Part shown: positions 9,278-19,204 of the stretch, one piece after another
Numbering within the stretch: the stretch's first letter is position 1
How the letters are laid out: every line of letters starts with the position of its first letter
Assembly (NCBI RefSeq): GCF_000217915.1
Contig: NZ_AFOZ01000024.1
Span: 1-55,266 of the forward strand
Source: Shewanella sp. HN-41
GTDB taxonomy: Bacteria > Pseudomonadota > Gammaproteobacteria > Enterobacterales > Shewanellaceae
Length of the DNA stretch: 55,266 nt
Direction of reading: 5' to 3'
Program-made: the position numbers and the translations under genes
Notes under the pieces: model-generated
What the model saw: the letters and a program-made list of their open reading frames with translations, nothing else
Databases searched by the model: none
What the model was told of the DNA's origin: nothing

Positions 9278-9583
9278 ACCCTTCTCCATGGCTTAGTTCA
9301 TTGCAAAGTTAAATTAACACCACGCAAGAAAGTTCACTATCTCCTGCGCTTAGCTATATCAAATTTAGATCAACAACTCAGAATAGGTAAGTAAAATAGA
9401 TTTTATTTCTATGGATTGAAGAATCTATGTCTCTAATAAAGAAGAATTCCAAAGTGGAGTCATAGTGTTGAGCACGACTGATTCGTAGCTTATTACTTAG
9501 TATTGTGAGCCAAAAAACTAAAAATTAAATCCCCGCCAAATGGCAGGGATTTAATTTTTAGTGACATTAATGGAACACCTTGA
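9278..9583. other. Intergenic region between nadA and sodC
   Basis: It contains the nadA terminator (9517-9562) and the sodC leader. The AT-rich remainder (about 9300-9510) shows no gene that I can support. Confidence 0.5.
9517..9562 (-). terminator. Long-stem terminator of nadA
   Basis: Perfect 17-bp arms (9517-9533 and 9546-9562, ACTAAAAATTAAATCCC and its complement) flank a 12-base loop just past the nadA stop. The stem is longer and more AT-rich than usual. Confidence 0.75.
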
Positions 9584-10666
9584 TTAAGCGTTGCCTTTAA
9601 CCTTCATATTCAGCGTTTTGGCGAAATCCAGCATCCGTGTCAATGGAATAAGCGCCTTAACTCTTAAGTCTTCATCCACAAAGATTTCATGGGTGGTTTT
9701 ATCGCTATCGCTAAGTGATGCTTCAATGGCTTTTAAGCCATTCATCGCCATCCAAGGGCAGTGGGCGCAGCTCTTACAGGTTGCGCCATTTCCACCCGTT
9801 GGCGCTTCGATTAAGGTTTTACCCGGCGCCGCCTGCTGCATCTTGTAGAAAATGCCGCGATCGGTCGCCACGATAAAACGCTCATTTGGCATAGTCTGCG
9901 CAGCTTTAATCAACTGACTGGTCGAGCCAATAGCATCGGCCATCGCCACTACACTGGCGGGTGATTCAGGGTGCACTAAGATAGCGGCGTCGGGGTAAAC
10001 GCTTTTTAAATCCCGTAGTGCATTGGCTTTAAACTCGTCGTGAACGATACAATCGCCCTGCCACATCAACATGTCGGCGCCCGTCTGTTTGGCGATATAA
10101 CTGCCTAGATGACGGTCTGGTCCCCAAATGATTTTTTTACCTTCACTGTCTAAGTGCTCAACGATTTCAAGGGCAATACTTGATGTTACTACCCAATCGG
10201 CGCGGGCTTTAACGGCCGCTGAGGTATTGGCGTATACCACTACGGTATGATCTGGGTGCGCATCACAGAAGGCGCTGAATTTATCGATGGGACAACCTAA
10301 GTCCAATGAACAGGTTGCCTCCAGAGTCGGCATCAGAATGGTTTTTTCAGGGCTTAAAATTTTAGCGGTTTCGCCCATAAATTTCACCCCAGCGACAATT
10401 AACGTCTTGGCGGGATGATCACGGCCAAAGCGCGCCATTTCGAGGGAGTCGGAAACACAACCACCGGTTTCTTCGGCAAGGGCTTGAATTTCAGGATCGG
10501 TATAGTAATGGGCAACCAATACCGCATCTTTTTCAATCAGCAACTGCTTGATACGTGCCTTGTAGTCCGCCTTTTGTGTATCAGACAAAGGCACAGGCTT
10601 AGGCGGAAACGGATAATCAATGGTCTCTATTGTTGGAGCAAATGGGCTGGGGGCTAACTGACTCAT
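9584..10666 (-). CDS. nadA: Quinolinate synthase A
   Basis: A 360-residue cytoplasmic 4Fe-4S enzyme that condenses iminoaspartate (made by NadB) with dihydroxyacetone phosphate to give quinolinate in NAD synthesis. Likely cluster cysteines lie in TGGCVSDS, the [10 protein letters not shown] segment and the C-terminal [19 protein letters not shown] near residue 56 and HPESPASV are family signatures. Length is typical. It lies 133 bases after the bkd operon on the same strand but behind its own gap, so it may be transcribed separately. Confidence 0.95.
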   Translation of the reverse strand: MSQLAPSPFAPTIETIDYPFPPKPVPLSDTQKADYKARIKQLLIEKDAVLVAHYYTDPEIQALAEETGGCVSDSLEMARFGRDHPAKTLIVAGVKFMGETAKILSPEKTILMPTLEATCSLDLGCPIDKFSAFCDAHPDHTVVVYANTSAAVKARADWVVTSSIALEIVEHLDSEGKKIIWGPDRHLGSYIAKQTGADMLMWQGDCIVHDEFKANALRDLKSVYPDAAILVHPESPASVVAMADAIGSTSQLIKAAQTMPNERFIVATDRGIFYKMQQAAPGKTLIEAPTGGNGATCKSCAHCPWMAMNGLKAIEASLSDSDKTTHEIFVDEDLRVKALIPLTRMLDFAKTLNMKVKGNA

Positions 10667-10799
10667 AACACATCCATCAGGATAACAACGTCCGGGAATT
10701 ATACGTAATCGGGATCAAAAGATTAACCCATTTGTGCAAAGCAAATAAAAAAGGACGCCCTAAAGCATCCCTTTACTGTCAAATCCACGTGCCAGTGGC

Positions 10800-12368
10800 T
10801 TAGCGCATGGCTAATAGCATCTCTTGAGGCTGCTCAAGATACTGTTTCCACAAATTACAGAAACGAGCAATGGTGCCACCATCGATCACTCTATGGTCGC
10901 CAGACCAACTGACTTGCATAATTTGGCGGGCTTCGACTTCACCTTTCGCATTAAAACGTGGCAGAGTTTGCAACTTGCCTAAGGCCACAATCGCCACCTC
11001 AGGTTTGTTGATGATAGGTGTTGCCACTGTGCCACCTAAGGCCCCAATGTTAGAGATAGAAATCGTGCCATCTTTCAGATCCGCTGGCGCCACACGACCA
11101 CTGCGGGCCGCTTGGGTCAGACGGGTAATCTCTGCCGCGACATCTAAAATGCTCTTGTCCTGCACATCTTTGATGTTGGGTACCAAGAGACCGACTTTAG
11201 AATCCACCGCCATGCCGATATTGTGACGCGCTTTGTAGGTCAACTCCGTACAATCGGCATTGACTTGGCTATTCATCACCGGAAATTGGGTTAATGCCAG
11301 CGACATAGCCTTCATAAAGAAAGGCATCATGGTCAGCTTCACTTCATCGGATGAATGCTTAACCTTCATACTTTCACGCAGTGCCACTAAGTCTGTTAAA
11401 TCAAACTCTTCGCAATAGGTAAAGTGTGGGATGTTCGATACCGATTCCATCATCATGCGTGCCATAACAGCTTTTACGCCGCGAATAGGCTCGACAATAT
11501 CCGCCTTCTGAGCTGCAGCCAAACTCGATCCCACTTGGGTTGGGGAAGTTGCTTGGCTTGGAACCGTGGCAGAAACCGGGCTATCGACGCTCCGTGTTTG
11601 GTAGCGAGTGATATCTTCTTTATACACACGGCCATGCTTACCACTGCCAGGTACATTGCTAAGGTCGATATCTAACGCCCGCGCCATACGGCGAACCGCA
11701 GGGCTTGCTAAGGCTTTACCTTGACGGACAGGTTCTGCACTCATAGCCTGCGCGGCTGGTGCCGCATTTGCCACAGTAACTGTATGTGCCGTTGCTGCAG
11801 GTGCAGATATCATCTGCTCAACTTCAATGGCATATAAAGGTGCATGCACCTTGGCTAACTGCCCCTTGCGATAATGCAGCTTGGCAATTTTACCCGCTTT
11901 AATGGCAGGTATTTGCACTAGGGCTTTATCTGTCATCACATCGGCAATCGGCTGATCCTCAACCACGGTATCGCCTTCCTGCACTAACCATTCGACCAGT
12001 TCACACTCCACAATGCCTTCACCAATATCGGGCAGTAGGAATTCTTCGATACTGGATGAACTCGCCACGGTTTGAACCGTTGCCGCAGGCATTGGGGTAG
12101 TATCAAGTGGTGCAGGAGCTGCCTCAGCGCCTTCAATTTGCACGGCATAGAGCGGTGCATGCACCTTAGCAATATCACCTTTCGCGTAATACAGCTTAGT
12201 CACCACGCCACCAAAGGGCGCGGGGATCTGCACTAGTGCTTTGTCTGTCATCACATCGGCTATCGGTTGGTCTTCAACTATGGTATCGCCTTCTTTAACC
12301 AGCCATTCAACGAGTTCACATTCAACAACGCCTTCACCAATGTCCGGCAAAATAAAATCTTTAATCAT
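10800..12368 (-). CDS. bkdB: Branched-chain 2-oxoacid dehydrogenase E2 (lipoamide acyltransferase)
   Basis: A 522-residue E2 core enzyme with two N-terminal lipoyl domains (about 1-78 and 108-185; lipoyl lysines K43 and K148, both in the motif VMTDKALVQIP). An E3/E1-binding domain follows at about 221-253 (ASPAVRRMARALDIDL), then the catalytic domain with H492 and D496 in DHRVIDGG. Ala/Pro-rich linkers join the domains. It transfers branched acyl groups from valine, leucine and isoleucine breakdown to CoA. The tandem lipoyl domains are very alike, which points to an internal duplication. It starts 9 bases after the E1 beta gene; no E3 gene is nearby, so a shared Lpd is likely. Confidence 0.94.
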   Translation of the reverse strand: MIKDFILPDIGEGVVECELVEWLVKEGDTIVEDQPIADVMTDKALVQIPAPFGGVVTKLYYAKGDIAKVHAPLYAVQIEGAEAAPAPLDTTPMPAATVQTVASSSSIEEFLLPDIGEGIVECELVEWLVQEGDTVVEDQPIADVMTDKALVQIPAIKAGKIAKLHYRKGQLAKVHAPLYAIEVEQMISAPAATAHTVTVANAAPAAQAMSAEPVRQGKALASPAVRRMARALDIDLSNVPGSGKHGRVYKEDITRYQTRSVDSPVSATVPSQATSPTQVGSSLAAAQKADIVEPIRGVKAVMARMMMESVSNIPHFTYCEEFDLTDLVALRESMKVKHSSDEVKLTMMPFFMKAMSLALTQFPVMNSQVNADCTELTYKARHNIGMAVDSKVGLLVPNIKDVQDKSILDVAAEITRLTQAARSGRVAPADLKDGTISISNIGALGGTVATPIINKPEVAIVALGKLQTLPRFNAKGEVEARQIMQVSWSGDHRVIDGGTIARFCNLWKQYLEQPQEMLLAMR

Positions 12369-12377
12369 ACCGGACTC

Positions 12378-13355
12378 CTAGAAGTTCACTGATGCTTTGA
12401 TGGCTTCAAATGTCTTAAGCGCATCGGGCATATATTCTTTTTCATGGACGAGTGGATATGGTGTATCTAAACCACACACTCGGCTGATGGGCGACTCGAG
12501 ATATAAGAAACACTCCTGTTGAATCGTTGCCGCAATTTCCCCCGCAAAGCCACCCGTCAGCGGCGCTTCGTGGTTGATAAGCAGTCGTCCCGTCTTTTTA
12601 ACTGAATCGGCGATAGTATCTACATCCCAAGGTGCTAAAGTGCGAAGATCGATAACCTCACAGGAAATACCTTCTTTAGCCGCCATCTCGGCTGCCTTTT
12701 CAAGGATTTCCATCTGTGCGCCCCAAGCGACGAGAGTAATGTCTTTACCTTCACGAATTACTTCGGCCTTGCCCAGTTCGATTTCATAGTCACCTGAGGG
12801 CACTTCACCAACGGAGGCGCGGTACAAACGCTTAGGTTCAAAAAACACCACAGGGTTTTTATCGCGAATTGACGCCAATAGTAAACCTTTGGCTTGCTCA
12901 GGATTACGGGGCACCACCACTTTTAAGCCTGGGGTTTGGGTAAAATACGCTTCAGGTGACTGGGAGTGATAATGACCACCGGCAATACCGCCACCGTAGG
13001 GTGTACGGAACACTAAACTGCCCACATTGAACTCATTACCGCTGCGGTAACGGAACTTGGCGGCTTCGTTAACGATTTGATCAAACGCCGGAAAGATATA
13101 ATCGGCAAATTGGATCTCGGCCACGGCTGTCATGCCATTTGAGGCTAAACCGTTAGCAAAACCTGCAATACCTTGCTCTGTCAGCGGCGTGTTAAAGCAA
13201 CGATCACGGCCAAATTTCTCTTGAAGCCCCGAAGTTGCACGAAATACACCACCAAAGTGGCCAACGTCTTCGCCAAACACTACCATGCGCTCATCGGCTT
13301 GCATGGCGATAGATAAGGCCTCATTGACGGCCTGTAACATATTCATTTCTGCCAC
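12378..13355 (-). CDS. bkdA2: Branched-chain 2-oxoacid dehydrogenase E1 beta
   Basis: A 325-residue transketolase-like E1 beta subunit that pairs with E1 alpha to decarboxylate branched-chain 2-oxoacids using thiamine diphosphate. The N-terminal [14 protein letters not shown] and the central [19 protein letters not shown] are signature stretches, and the C-terminal transketolase domain carries DLRTLAPWD. It lies 3 bases after the E1 alpha gene and 9 before E2, so the three genes form one operon in the usual order. Confidence 0.95.
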   Translation of the reverse strand: MAEMNMLQAVNEALSIAMQADERMVVFGEDVGHFGGVFRATSGLQEKFGRDRCFNTPLTEQGIAGFANGLASNGMTAVAEIQFADYIFPAFDQIVNEAAKFRYRSGNEFNVGSLVFRTPYGGGIAGGHYHSQSPEAYFTQTPGLKVVVPRNPEQAKGLLLASIRDKNPVVFFEPKRLYRASVGEVPSGDYEIELGKAEVIREGKDITLVAWGAQMEILEKAAEMAAKEGISCEVIDLRTLAPWDVDTIADSVKKTGRLLINHEAPLTGGFAGEIAATIQQECFLYLESPISRVCGLDTPYPLVHEKEYMPDALKTFEAIKASVNF

Positions 13356-13358
13356 GGC

Positions 13359-14537
13359 TTATAGCCTCCCTGCGCTTTTGGGATAGGATTGCGGATATTT
13401 TTTGATGTGTTCTTTAAGCTCGCTGAGCTGTTTTTTCAGTGCAGGCGTTGGTTTGTCGTACACATCTTCAATAATTTCATCCAGCATAGGCACTGGGAGT
13501 TTTTCAGCTACTTTTACCGCAGCTAGGACTTCCTCACGGTATTGCTCATGCAATTTCACATCATCTGCTTCGGCTAACCAACCTTTATTGATGAGCCATA
13601 GCTTAAAACGTTTCACCGGATCATGTTGTTGCCACTTAGCTTCTTCATCTTTAGAACGATAGCCAGACGGATCGTCTGAAGAAGAGTGAGCACCGAGACG
13701 ATAGGTCATCGCTTCAATCAGTACTGGCGCATTATGCTCAATCGCATAGGCGCGAGCCTGTTGGGTTGCGGCTAATACGGCCAACATATCGTTACCGTCA
13801 ACCCGAATGGTGTGCATACCATAACCCACCCCACGACTCGCGATACCGTTGCCAGCAAACTGCTCTTCGGTTGGAGTTGAAATGGCGTAGCCATTGTTAC
13901 GACAGAAGAAAATCACTGGGCATTTTAATACTGCCGCCATGTTGAGACCCGCATGGAAGTCCCCTTCTGACGCCGCGCCTTCGCCGAAATAACAGACGGC
14001 GACATTACGCTTGCCCTGCATTTTCAGGCTGTAACCAACGCCTGTCGCCTGTGGGATTTGCGTCGCCAGTGGCGATGAAATCGTTTGATAGTGCAATGCT
14101 GCACTACCGTAATGGATCGGCATTTGACGACCTTTACCTAGGTCTTTCTCATTACTGAACATTTGGTTCATAAACTGTTCAGTCGTAAAACCGCGGTAAC
14201 GCAGCGCCGCATGTTCGCGATATTGCGCGAGGATAACATCCTCTTGATCGAGTGCTGCAACACTGCCAACAATCGCCGCCTCTTCGCCCGTACACGTCAT
14301 GTAGAAGCTGATGCGCCCTTGACGTTGAGCGCCTAACATACGTTCATCGAGTACCCGAGTGAACACACAGGTATCATAAATTTTGGTGGCTAGGGCTTCA
14401 TCTATTACAGGCAAAACCGCGGTTTCATAGGTAGTGCCATCTGCTTGTAGAATTCTCAGGATAGGAATGTGAAGCGATGCCTTATCCAAGAAGCCGACAC
14501 GGTGCACTGTATCAGTGTTGAGTGTTGCTTTGCTCAT
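13359..14537 (-). CDS. bkdA1: Branched-chain 2-oxoacid dehydrogenase E1 alpha
   Basis: A 392-residue thiamine-diphosphate-binding subunit. The ThDP motif runs from GEG (185-187) to NNGYAIS (214-220). RLGAHSSSDDPSGYRSKDE follows, the loop that in mitochondrial homologues carries the regulatory phosphoserines. It is the first gene of the bkd operon. A palindromic LiuR-like site lies 75-88 bases upstream, which suggests induction with branched-chain amino acid catabolism. Confidence 0.95.
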   Translation of the reverse strand: MSKATLNTDTVHRVGFLDKASLHIPILRILQADGTTYETAVLPVIDEALATKIYDTCVFTRVLDERMLGAQRQGRISFYMTCTGEEAAIVGSVAALDQEDVILAQYREHAALRYRGFTTEQFMNQMFSNEKDLGKGRQMPIHYGSAALHYQTISSPLATQIPQATGVGYSLKMQGKRNVAVCYFGEGAASEGDFHAGLNMAAVLKCPVIFFCRNNGYAISTPTEEQFAGNGIASRGVGYGMHTIRVDGNDMLAVLAATQQARAYAIEHNAPVLIEAMTYRLGAHSSSDDPSGYRSKDEEAKWQQHDPVKRFKLWLINKGWLAEADDVKLHEQYREEVLAAVKVAEKLPVPMLDEIIEDVYDKPTPALKKQLSELKEHIKKYPQSYPKSAGRL

Positions 14538-14611
14538 ATTGTGCTCTTGTTATCTCGTTACGTCGCAAAAGAGTTGCGGCGCCTAATTTATACGAATATG
14601 CCGGACGAACA

Positions 14612-14625
14612 TTACGTTAACGTAA
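14612..14625. promoter_or_regulatory. LiuR-like palindromic operator upstream of the bkd operon
   Basis: TTACGTTAACGTAA is a perfect 14-bp palindrome 75 bases before bkdA1. It resembles the ACGT-ACGT type site of LiuR, a MerR-family regulator of branched-chain amino acid catabolism in Shewanella and relatives. The match is from memory of that motif. Confidence 0.65.
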
Positions 14626-14699
14626 ACTACCTATCAACCGTTGGCACAGTCCGAACCGCAAGTTATCCCCGGATTGTATGTATATATTGCTTTACAACC

Positions 14700-15734
14700 T
14701 TAGCGAACGTTCGGATTGACTGCGGGGATCAGGCAAATCACCGTTCTATTACCAATAGGCACCTTAGCGTTGGGAAATACTATGGCTTCAAATTCTTGTT
14801 CTACTTTGATTTCTTGCCCACCTTCCCGCGCAAGCACAAAGCCCCTAGGGAAAGATCTGAAATTTTCGACATCGGTGGCAAAGGTAAATTCAAAATCATC
14901 ATAGTGTTTGTTAATCACTCGGCAAACTTGGTACAAGTTCACCTTATTGGCATCAAATTCAACCAACTCTAACGGCTTAGCAGTGATCAAGCGCATAAAC
15001 ATCTCTTGGGCGGCAATAAAACGCGTCATGTCGTTTTGTCCCATGGGATAGACCTTGCCTAGCTCAATGGTAAAAGCATCGGCGCCGTATTGCTCCGAGG
15101 AGAAGTAGCTAAAAGTGGTGGTCGGTTCATGGTGAAACAGCACTGTATCTACGCCACTTGCCGCTAAAAACATGATTTGCTCACCGCTATAGGCGCGGCC
15201 CGGCCGATAGGGATAGATAGCGAACTTTTCATGCTTCGAGGCACGCATCGCCGTGTGTAAGTCGTAGTGAATGCGATGCCGACCTTCTGCCGCAGCGGTA
15301 AAAAAACGGTCCACATAGGCTTCAAGCTTTTTCGCCCGCACCCGTTCTGGATTGACTAAACCCGGCGGATTGGAATGCTCACCGCTGAATAGACGATTCA
15401 TATTTTCGTCGATAATGCGGGTGCCATTGTTGATCGCTAATGGGTTACCGATAAGAAATAGCGTACGTTGCTTAGCGATGATTTTTTGCTGGAGAAGCTG
15501 TTTGATTAAGGAATTACAGAGTTCGATCGGGGCAGTTTCATTACCATGGACACCGCAGGAGAGGATAATATCTTTACCTTCGTTTTGGACAGGCTCAAAG
15601 ACTATCACCCCCGTATCCCATACTTCCACTCGGGTATGCTCCCCAAGCATAAAGCTGAATTCATCCCCGAGGTGCTCGGGATTGGCAAGGGTCAAGGCTA
15701 AAAAATCCTTTGAATCTAACAGAGCTTGTAACAC
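14700..15734 (-). CDS. astE: Succinylglutamate desuccinylase
   Basis: A 344-residue zinc carboxypeptidase-fold enzyme (AstE/AspA family), the last step of the arginine succinyltransferase pathway, releasing glutamate and succinate from N-succinylglutamate. Zinc ligands are H63 and E66 in GVHGNETAP and the later His in [17 protein letters not shown] carries the catalytic Glu. It stands apart from any other ast gene in the window. The ribosome binding site AAGGAG precedes the start. A 22-bp imperfect tandem repeat lies in its upstream region. Confidence 0.93.
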   Translation of the reverse strand: MLQALLDSKDFLALTLANPEHLGDEFSFMLGEHTRVEVWDTGVIVFEPVQNEGKDIILSCGVHGNETAPIELCNSLIKQLLQQKIIAKQRTLFLIGNPLAINNGTRIIDENMNRLFSGEHSNPPGLVNPERVRAKKLEAYVDRFFTAAAEGRHRIHYDLHTAMRASKHEKFAIYPYRPGRAYSGEQIMFLAASGVDTVLFHHEPTTTFSYFSSEQYGADAFTIELGKVYPMGQNDMTRFIAAQEMFMRLITAKPLELVEFDANKVNLYQVCRVINKHYDDFEFTFATDVENFRSFPRGFVLAREGGQEIKVEQEFEAIVFPNAKVPIGNRTVICLIPAVNPNVR

Positions 15735-16062
15735 AGAATTCTCCTTATAATGGTGTGCTAAAGGTCAGTATCGAGTTCAATAAAACTCAGTATCAAGAGC
15801 AATAAAACAGTGCATGACGGCAATCGGCTGTACTCACCTTTAAAAGCGCATCAATACTAACACAAGTTTTTAGGGCGTATCTCGGTCATTCTGGTCGTAC
15901 AACTGAATTTTGCTGTAAAAACCGAGGCTAACCCTGTTGATAAACAAAGCGCAGCGGGAGGTGGTCGCGGTCCGCATGGAATATATTTTCATTCCGATAC
16001 TTGCTTTTATGCAGGAGATTTATCACAATCCTTAGCCATCTAGACTTCTATTGGATTTAATT
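15735..16062. other. Intergenic region between astE and msrA
   Basis: Divergent promoter region of 328 bases. Apart from the tandem repeat at 15766-15809, nothing is recognised. Confidence 0.5.
15766..15809. repeat. Imperfect 22-bp tandem repeat upstream of astE
   Basis: Two adjacent copies, 15766-15787 and 15788-15809, begin CAGTATC and end CAATAAAAC. They agree at 18 of 22 positions and start about 30 bases before astE. Confidence 0.7.
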
Positions 16063-16542
16063 ATGGCGTTAGCAACCTTCGGTGCCGGCTGTTTCTGGGG
16101 CGTAGAATATTTTTTTCGACAAGTGAATGGCGTATTGAATGCCACTTGCGGATACATGGGCGGCAATAACGCCGCGACCACCTATGAAGAAGTCAAGAAA
16201 GGTAAAACTGGCCATGCCGAAGTCGTGCAAGTGGAGTTTGATCCGGCCCTTGTCAGTTATGAAGAATTACTCGATGTGTTTTGGAAAAACCACAATCCAA
16301 CTAGCCTGAACATGCAAGGTGGCGATATAGGCACCCAGTATCGCAGTACGATTTTCTTCCATGACCGTGAGCAAAAAGCCATTGCCGAGGCGTCAAAACT
16401 CGCTTTTGCCCGTTCCGGCCGTTGGGGATTGCGCCATATAGTGACAGAGATAGTGCCACTACAGCAATTCCATGTGGCCGAGGAATACCATCAAAACTAT
16501 ATCGATAAGAACAACTTACCGAGTTGTCATATCGAGTATTAA
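16063..16542 (+). CDS. msrA: Peptide methionine-S-sulfoxide reductase A
   Basis: A 159-residue cytoplasmic repair enzyme that reduces the S form of methionine sulfoxide in proteins. The active site is GAGCFWG with C10. CGYMGG, HAEVVQVEFDP and QYRS are conserved family stretches, and the C-terminal Cys in LPSCHIEY is a likely resolving residue. An in-frame TTG at 16051 exists; I chose the ATG at 16063 because MsrA proteins of this type begin just before the GCFWG motif, although neither start has a strong ribosome binding site. Confidence 0.92.
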   Translation: MALATFGAGCFWGVEYFFRQVNGVLNATCGYMGGNNAATTYEEVKKGKTGHAEVVQVEFDPALVSYEELLDVFWKNHNPTSLNMQGGDIGTQYRSTIFFHDREQKAIAEASKLAFARSGRWGLRHIVTEIVPLQQFHVAEEYHQNYIDKNNLPSCHIEY

Positions 16543-16570
16543 GCCGAGTTTGGCAAAACTAAAACAAAAA

Positions 16571-16613
16571 CGCACTCAATCTTAGGTCGATAAAGAATTG
16601 AGTGCTTTTTTTT
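16571..16613. terminator. Terminator between msrA and pgm
   Basis: The stem GCACTCAAT/ATTGAGTGC has a 16-base loop and runs into eight T residues on the plus strand. It probably serves msrA. Confidence 0.8.
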
Positions 16614-16632
16614 ATGGCAAAGCAGTCAGGAT

Positions 16633-18285
16633 TTACGCGCTAAGGGCCTTATCAATTAATGCCTGTGCATCCTTAATGATCTCGGCAAGATGCTGCTCGC
16701 TGATAAAGCTCTCACCGTAGATCTTAAATAAGGCTTCGGTGCCCGATGGGCGCGCAGCGAACCAACCATTAGCCGTAGTCACTTTAATGCCGCCAATCGA
16801 TGCATTGTTACCCGGTGCATGGGTCAATACCGCTTCAATCTGTTCACCCGCCAACTCAGTTGCATTTAAGGTATCGGCATTGAGTTTGGCAAATTTGGCT
16901 TTATTTTCGAGGCTAATCGGGCTATCAATGCGCTTATAGAAGCTTTGACCGAACTGAGCGACCAGCTCCTGATGACGTTGTCCCGGTGTTTTACCTGTAA
17001 CCGCAAGCATTTCTGCTGCAAGCAGTACCAAAATAAAACCGTCTTTGTCGGTACACCAAGTCGTGCCATCACGGCGCAGGAAGGCGGCGCCTGCGCTCTC
17101 TTCTCCGCCAAAGGCGATGGTGGCATCGGCTAAACCATCGACAAACCACTTAAAGCCAACGGGCACTTCGAGCAATTTCTTACCGTGGAAGGCGCAGATT
17201 TTATCGATAAGCGCGCTCGATACCAGCGTTTTTCCAATGGCTAAGCTATCACTCCACTCGGATCTGTGGGTCAGTAAGTAATCGATAGCGACCGCGAGAT
17301 AATGATTCGGGTCCATTAGACCTGTACCAGGGCAAACGATACCGTGTCTGTCATAGTCGGGGTCATTACCCACGCATAAATCGAAGGAGTCCTTATGGGC
17401 GAGCAAACCAGCCATCGCATAGGGAGATGAGCAATCCATGCGGATTTTCCCGTCTTTATCCAGTGGCATAAAGCTAAAACTCGGGTCGACTCTGTCATTA
17501 ACTAATGTGATATCAATACCATAGTGTTGAGCAATCGGCCCCCAATAATGGATACCCGAGCCACCTAATGGATCGACACCTAGCCTAAGATTTGCATTAG
17601 CAATGGCTTGCATATCAATCACATTTTCTAAATCAGCCACGTAGGGAGTGATTAAATCGATGGCATGCACATAGCCCGAAGTCAGTGCATCGGCATAGGC
17701 GATTTTATTCACCCCCTTAAGCTGGGCGCGTAGATAATCATTGGCACGCGTTTCAATCCACGCGGTGATATTGCCTTCTGCAGGACCACCATGGGGAGGA
17801 TTATATTTGATCCCACCGTCCTGCGGCGGATTATGGGACGGGGTAATGATCAGACCATCACTTTGGGCTGTACCATTGATATTTGCCTCACGATTAGCGC
17901 AAATGACCGCATGGGAAACCACAGGTGTCGGCGTAAAACCATCGTGTTGTTGAATACGCACTGTCACTTTATTTGCGGCCAAGACTTCAATCGCAGAGAC
18001 GTAAGCGGCGTAGGATAAGGCATGGGTATCTATGCCAAGGAACAATGGCCCATCGATATTCACCGATTGGCGATAATCCACCACAGCTTGGGTAATGGCC
18101 AAGATATGATCTTGGTTAAAACTCCCCAGAAAAGCACTGCCACGGTGGCCAGAAGTGCCAAAGGTCACCCGTTGGCCGGCATCATCCACATTGGGTTTGA
18201 TGCTGTAATAATGGCTCATCAGTTTTGGAATATTCACCAGATCCGTCTGATTTGCAGTTTGTCCTGCCCGTTGATGTATTGCCAC
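16633..18285 (-). CDS. pgm: Phosphoglucomutase (alpha-D-glucose)
   Basis: A 550-residue phosphohexomutase interconverting glucose 1-phosphate and glucose 6-phosphate, linking glycogen and cell-envelope sugars to central metabolism. The catalytic phosphoserine is S150 in TPSHNPPQDGG. The metal loop is DPDYDRHG, the sugar loop GGEESAGA, and the phosphate-binding RPSGTE lies near the C terminus. Length matches E. coli Pgm (about 546). It is 68 bases downstream of seqA on the same strand, the seqA-pgm order known from E. coli. Confidence 0.95.
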   Translation of the reverse strand: MAIHQRAGQTANQTDLVNIPKLMSHYYSIKPNVDDAGQRVTFGTSGHRGSAFLGSFNQDHILAITQAVVDYRQSVNIDGPLFLGIDTHALSYAAYVSAIEVLAANKVTVRIQQHDGFTPTPVVSHAVICANREANINGTAQSDGLIITPSHNPPQDGGIKYNPPHGGPAEGNITAWIETRANDYLRAQLKGVNKIAYADALTSGYVHAIDLITPYVADLENVIDMQAIANANLRLGVDPLGGSGIHYWGPIAQHYGIDITLVNDRVDPSFSFMPLDKDGKIRMDCSSPYAMAGLLAHKDSFDLCVGNDPDYDRHGIVCPGTGLMDPNHYLAVAIDYLLTHRSEWSDSLAIGKTLVSSALIDKICAFHGKKLLEVPVGFKWFVDGLADATIAFGGEESAGAAFLRRDGTTWCTDKDGFILVLLAAEMLAVTGKTPGQRHQELVAQFGQSFYKRIDSPISLENKAKFAKLNADTLNATELAGEQIEAVLTHAPGNNASIGGIKVTTANGWFAARPSGTEALFKIYGESFISEQHLAEIIKDAQALIDKALSA

Positions 18286-18353
18286 CTATCCTCTCCTACT
18301 GGAAAATCGGTTAAATAGTTTGAAATGCCGTATGGTTGCGGCGTGGATAAATC

Positions 18354-18908
18354 TTATACGCGTTCGGCGATAGTGCTGGCGACCTGAGCATCGCAACCAA
18401 ACTGCGCTAACACTTCCGATAAAATAGCGCGTTTTTTCGCGGTATTATTGTTTGTGGTCACCCAGAAGCCGCTGCTGCCGATTTCCTTCGGGTTCGCCGA
18501 AGGGCTCGCCTGCAGTAATTCTTCACGTGAACGCGCAAAATAGAGGCGATCGCGGCCTTGGATCAGCAGGATCTGTGAAAAGGATTCTTGGCTTTGCTGA
18601 TATAAACTCTCGAGCAAAAATAAGAAACGCCCAACAGCCCCTTTTTGTAATGATAATCTGTGCTCATCGACTAACTGGTTAAAATCAGCGGCAGACACGA
18701 GCGTTGCTTGAACAGGTAATACAATTTGCGACTCAGGCTGCGCGGCTTCTAAACTTGGCTGACTAATAGCCTGTGGCTCGGTTTGCTCAACCGTATTGAC
18801 GGACAGGCCGAGTAATCGACGAAGAATGTCAGAGGCGCTCTCACCAATGCGTTCTGTTTTGCTGGCAATATGACGATAGAGCTCTTCATCCACTTCGATA
18901 TATTTCAT
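18354..18908 (-). CDS. seqA: SeqA, negative modulator of replication initiation
   Basis: A 184-residue protein. SeqA binds hemimethylated GATC sites and delays re-initiation at oriC. The N-terminal oligomerisation domain begins MKYIEVDEELYRHIASKTERIGE; a variable Gln/Pro-rich linker (about 58-82) leads to the DNA-binding domain, which contains FWVTTNNNTAKKR. Two GATC sites 9 bases apart (18978 and 18987) lie about 75 bases before the start. The gene is followed by pgm and is divergent from ybfF, as in enterics. Confidence 0.95.
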   Translation of the reverse strand: MKYIEVDEELYRHIASKTERIGESASDILRRLLGLSVNTVEQTEPQAISQPSLEAAQPESQIVLPVQATLVSAADFNQLVDEHRLSLQKGAVGRFLFLLESLYQQSQESFSQILLIQGRDRLYFARSREELLQASPSANPKEIGSSGFWVTTNNNTAKKRAILSEVLAQFGCDAQVASTIAERV

Positions 18909-19204
18909 AACCTTATTATCCTTTGTTATTCGATAGGCAAAACCGAAAAAATGTACTACGGACGAACCTAGTAAAAGGATCGTTGCGATCGCCTCCCAGT
19001 GTATCTATCTCTATCAATCTGATAAAGCATCATTAATCTAAAAATGCGTGAAATTGCACATCAAATTATCACAAGGTGGGTAATCGCTGAAAAAGCAGCC
19101 AAGTTCAGCGTTGTCCTAGGGCAAAAACCGCGGCACTCTTGTCAAACTAAACGTATTAAGGGCACAATCCGCAAAACTTTTTGCACCACAGCACAGGTAA
19201 ATCC
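18909..19204. other. Divergent promoter region of seqA and ybfF
   Basis: It holds two closely spaced GATC sites at 18978-18981 and 18987-18990, a possible hemimethylation-dependent SeqA site. Nothing else is supported. Confidence 0.4.

Noticed and set aside
10680..10799. Terminator between bkdB and nadA
   Set aside because: The AAAGGA...TCCCTTT pairing is short and imperfect, so I could not support it.
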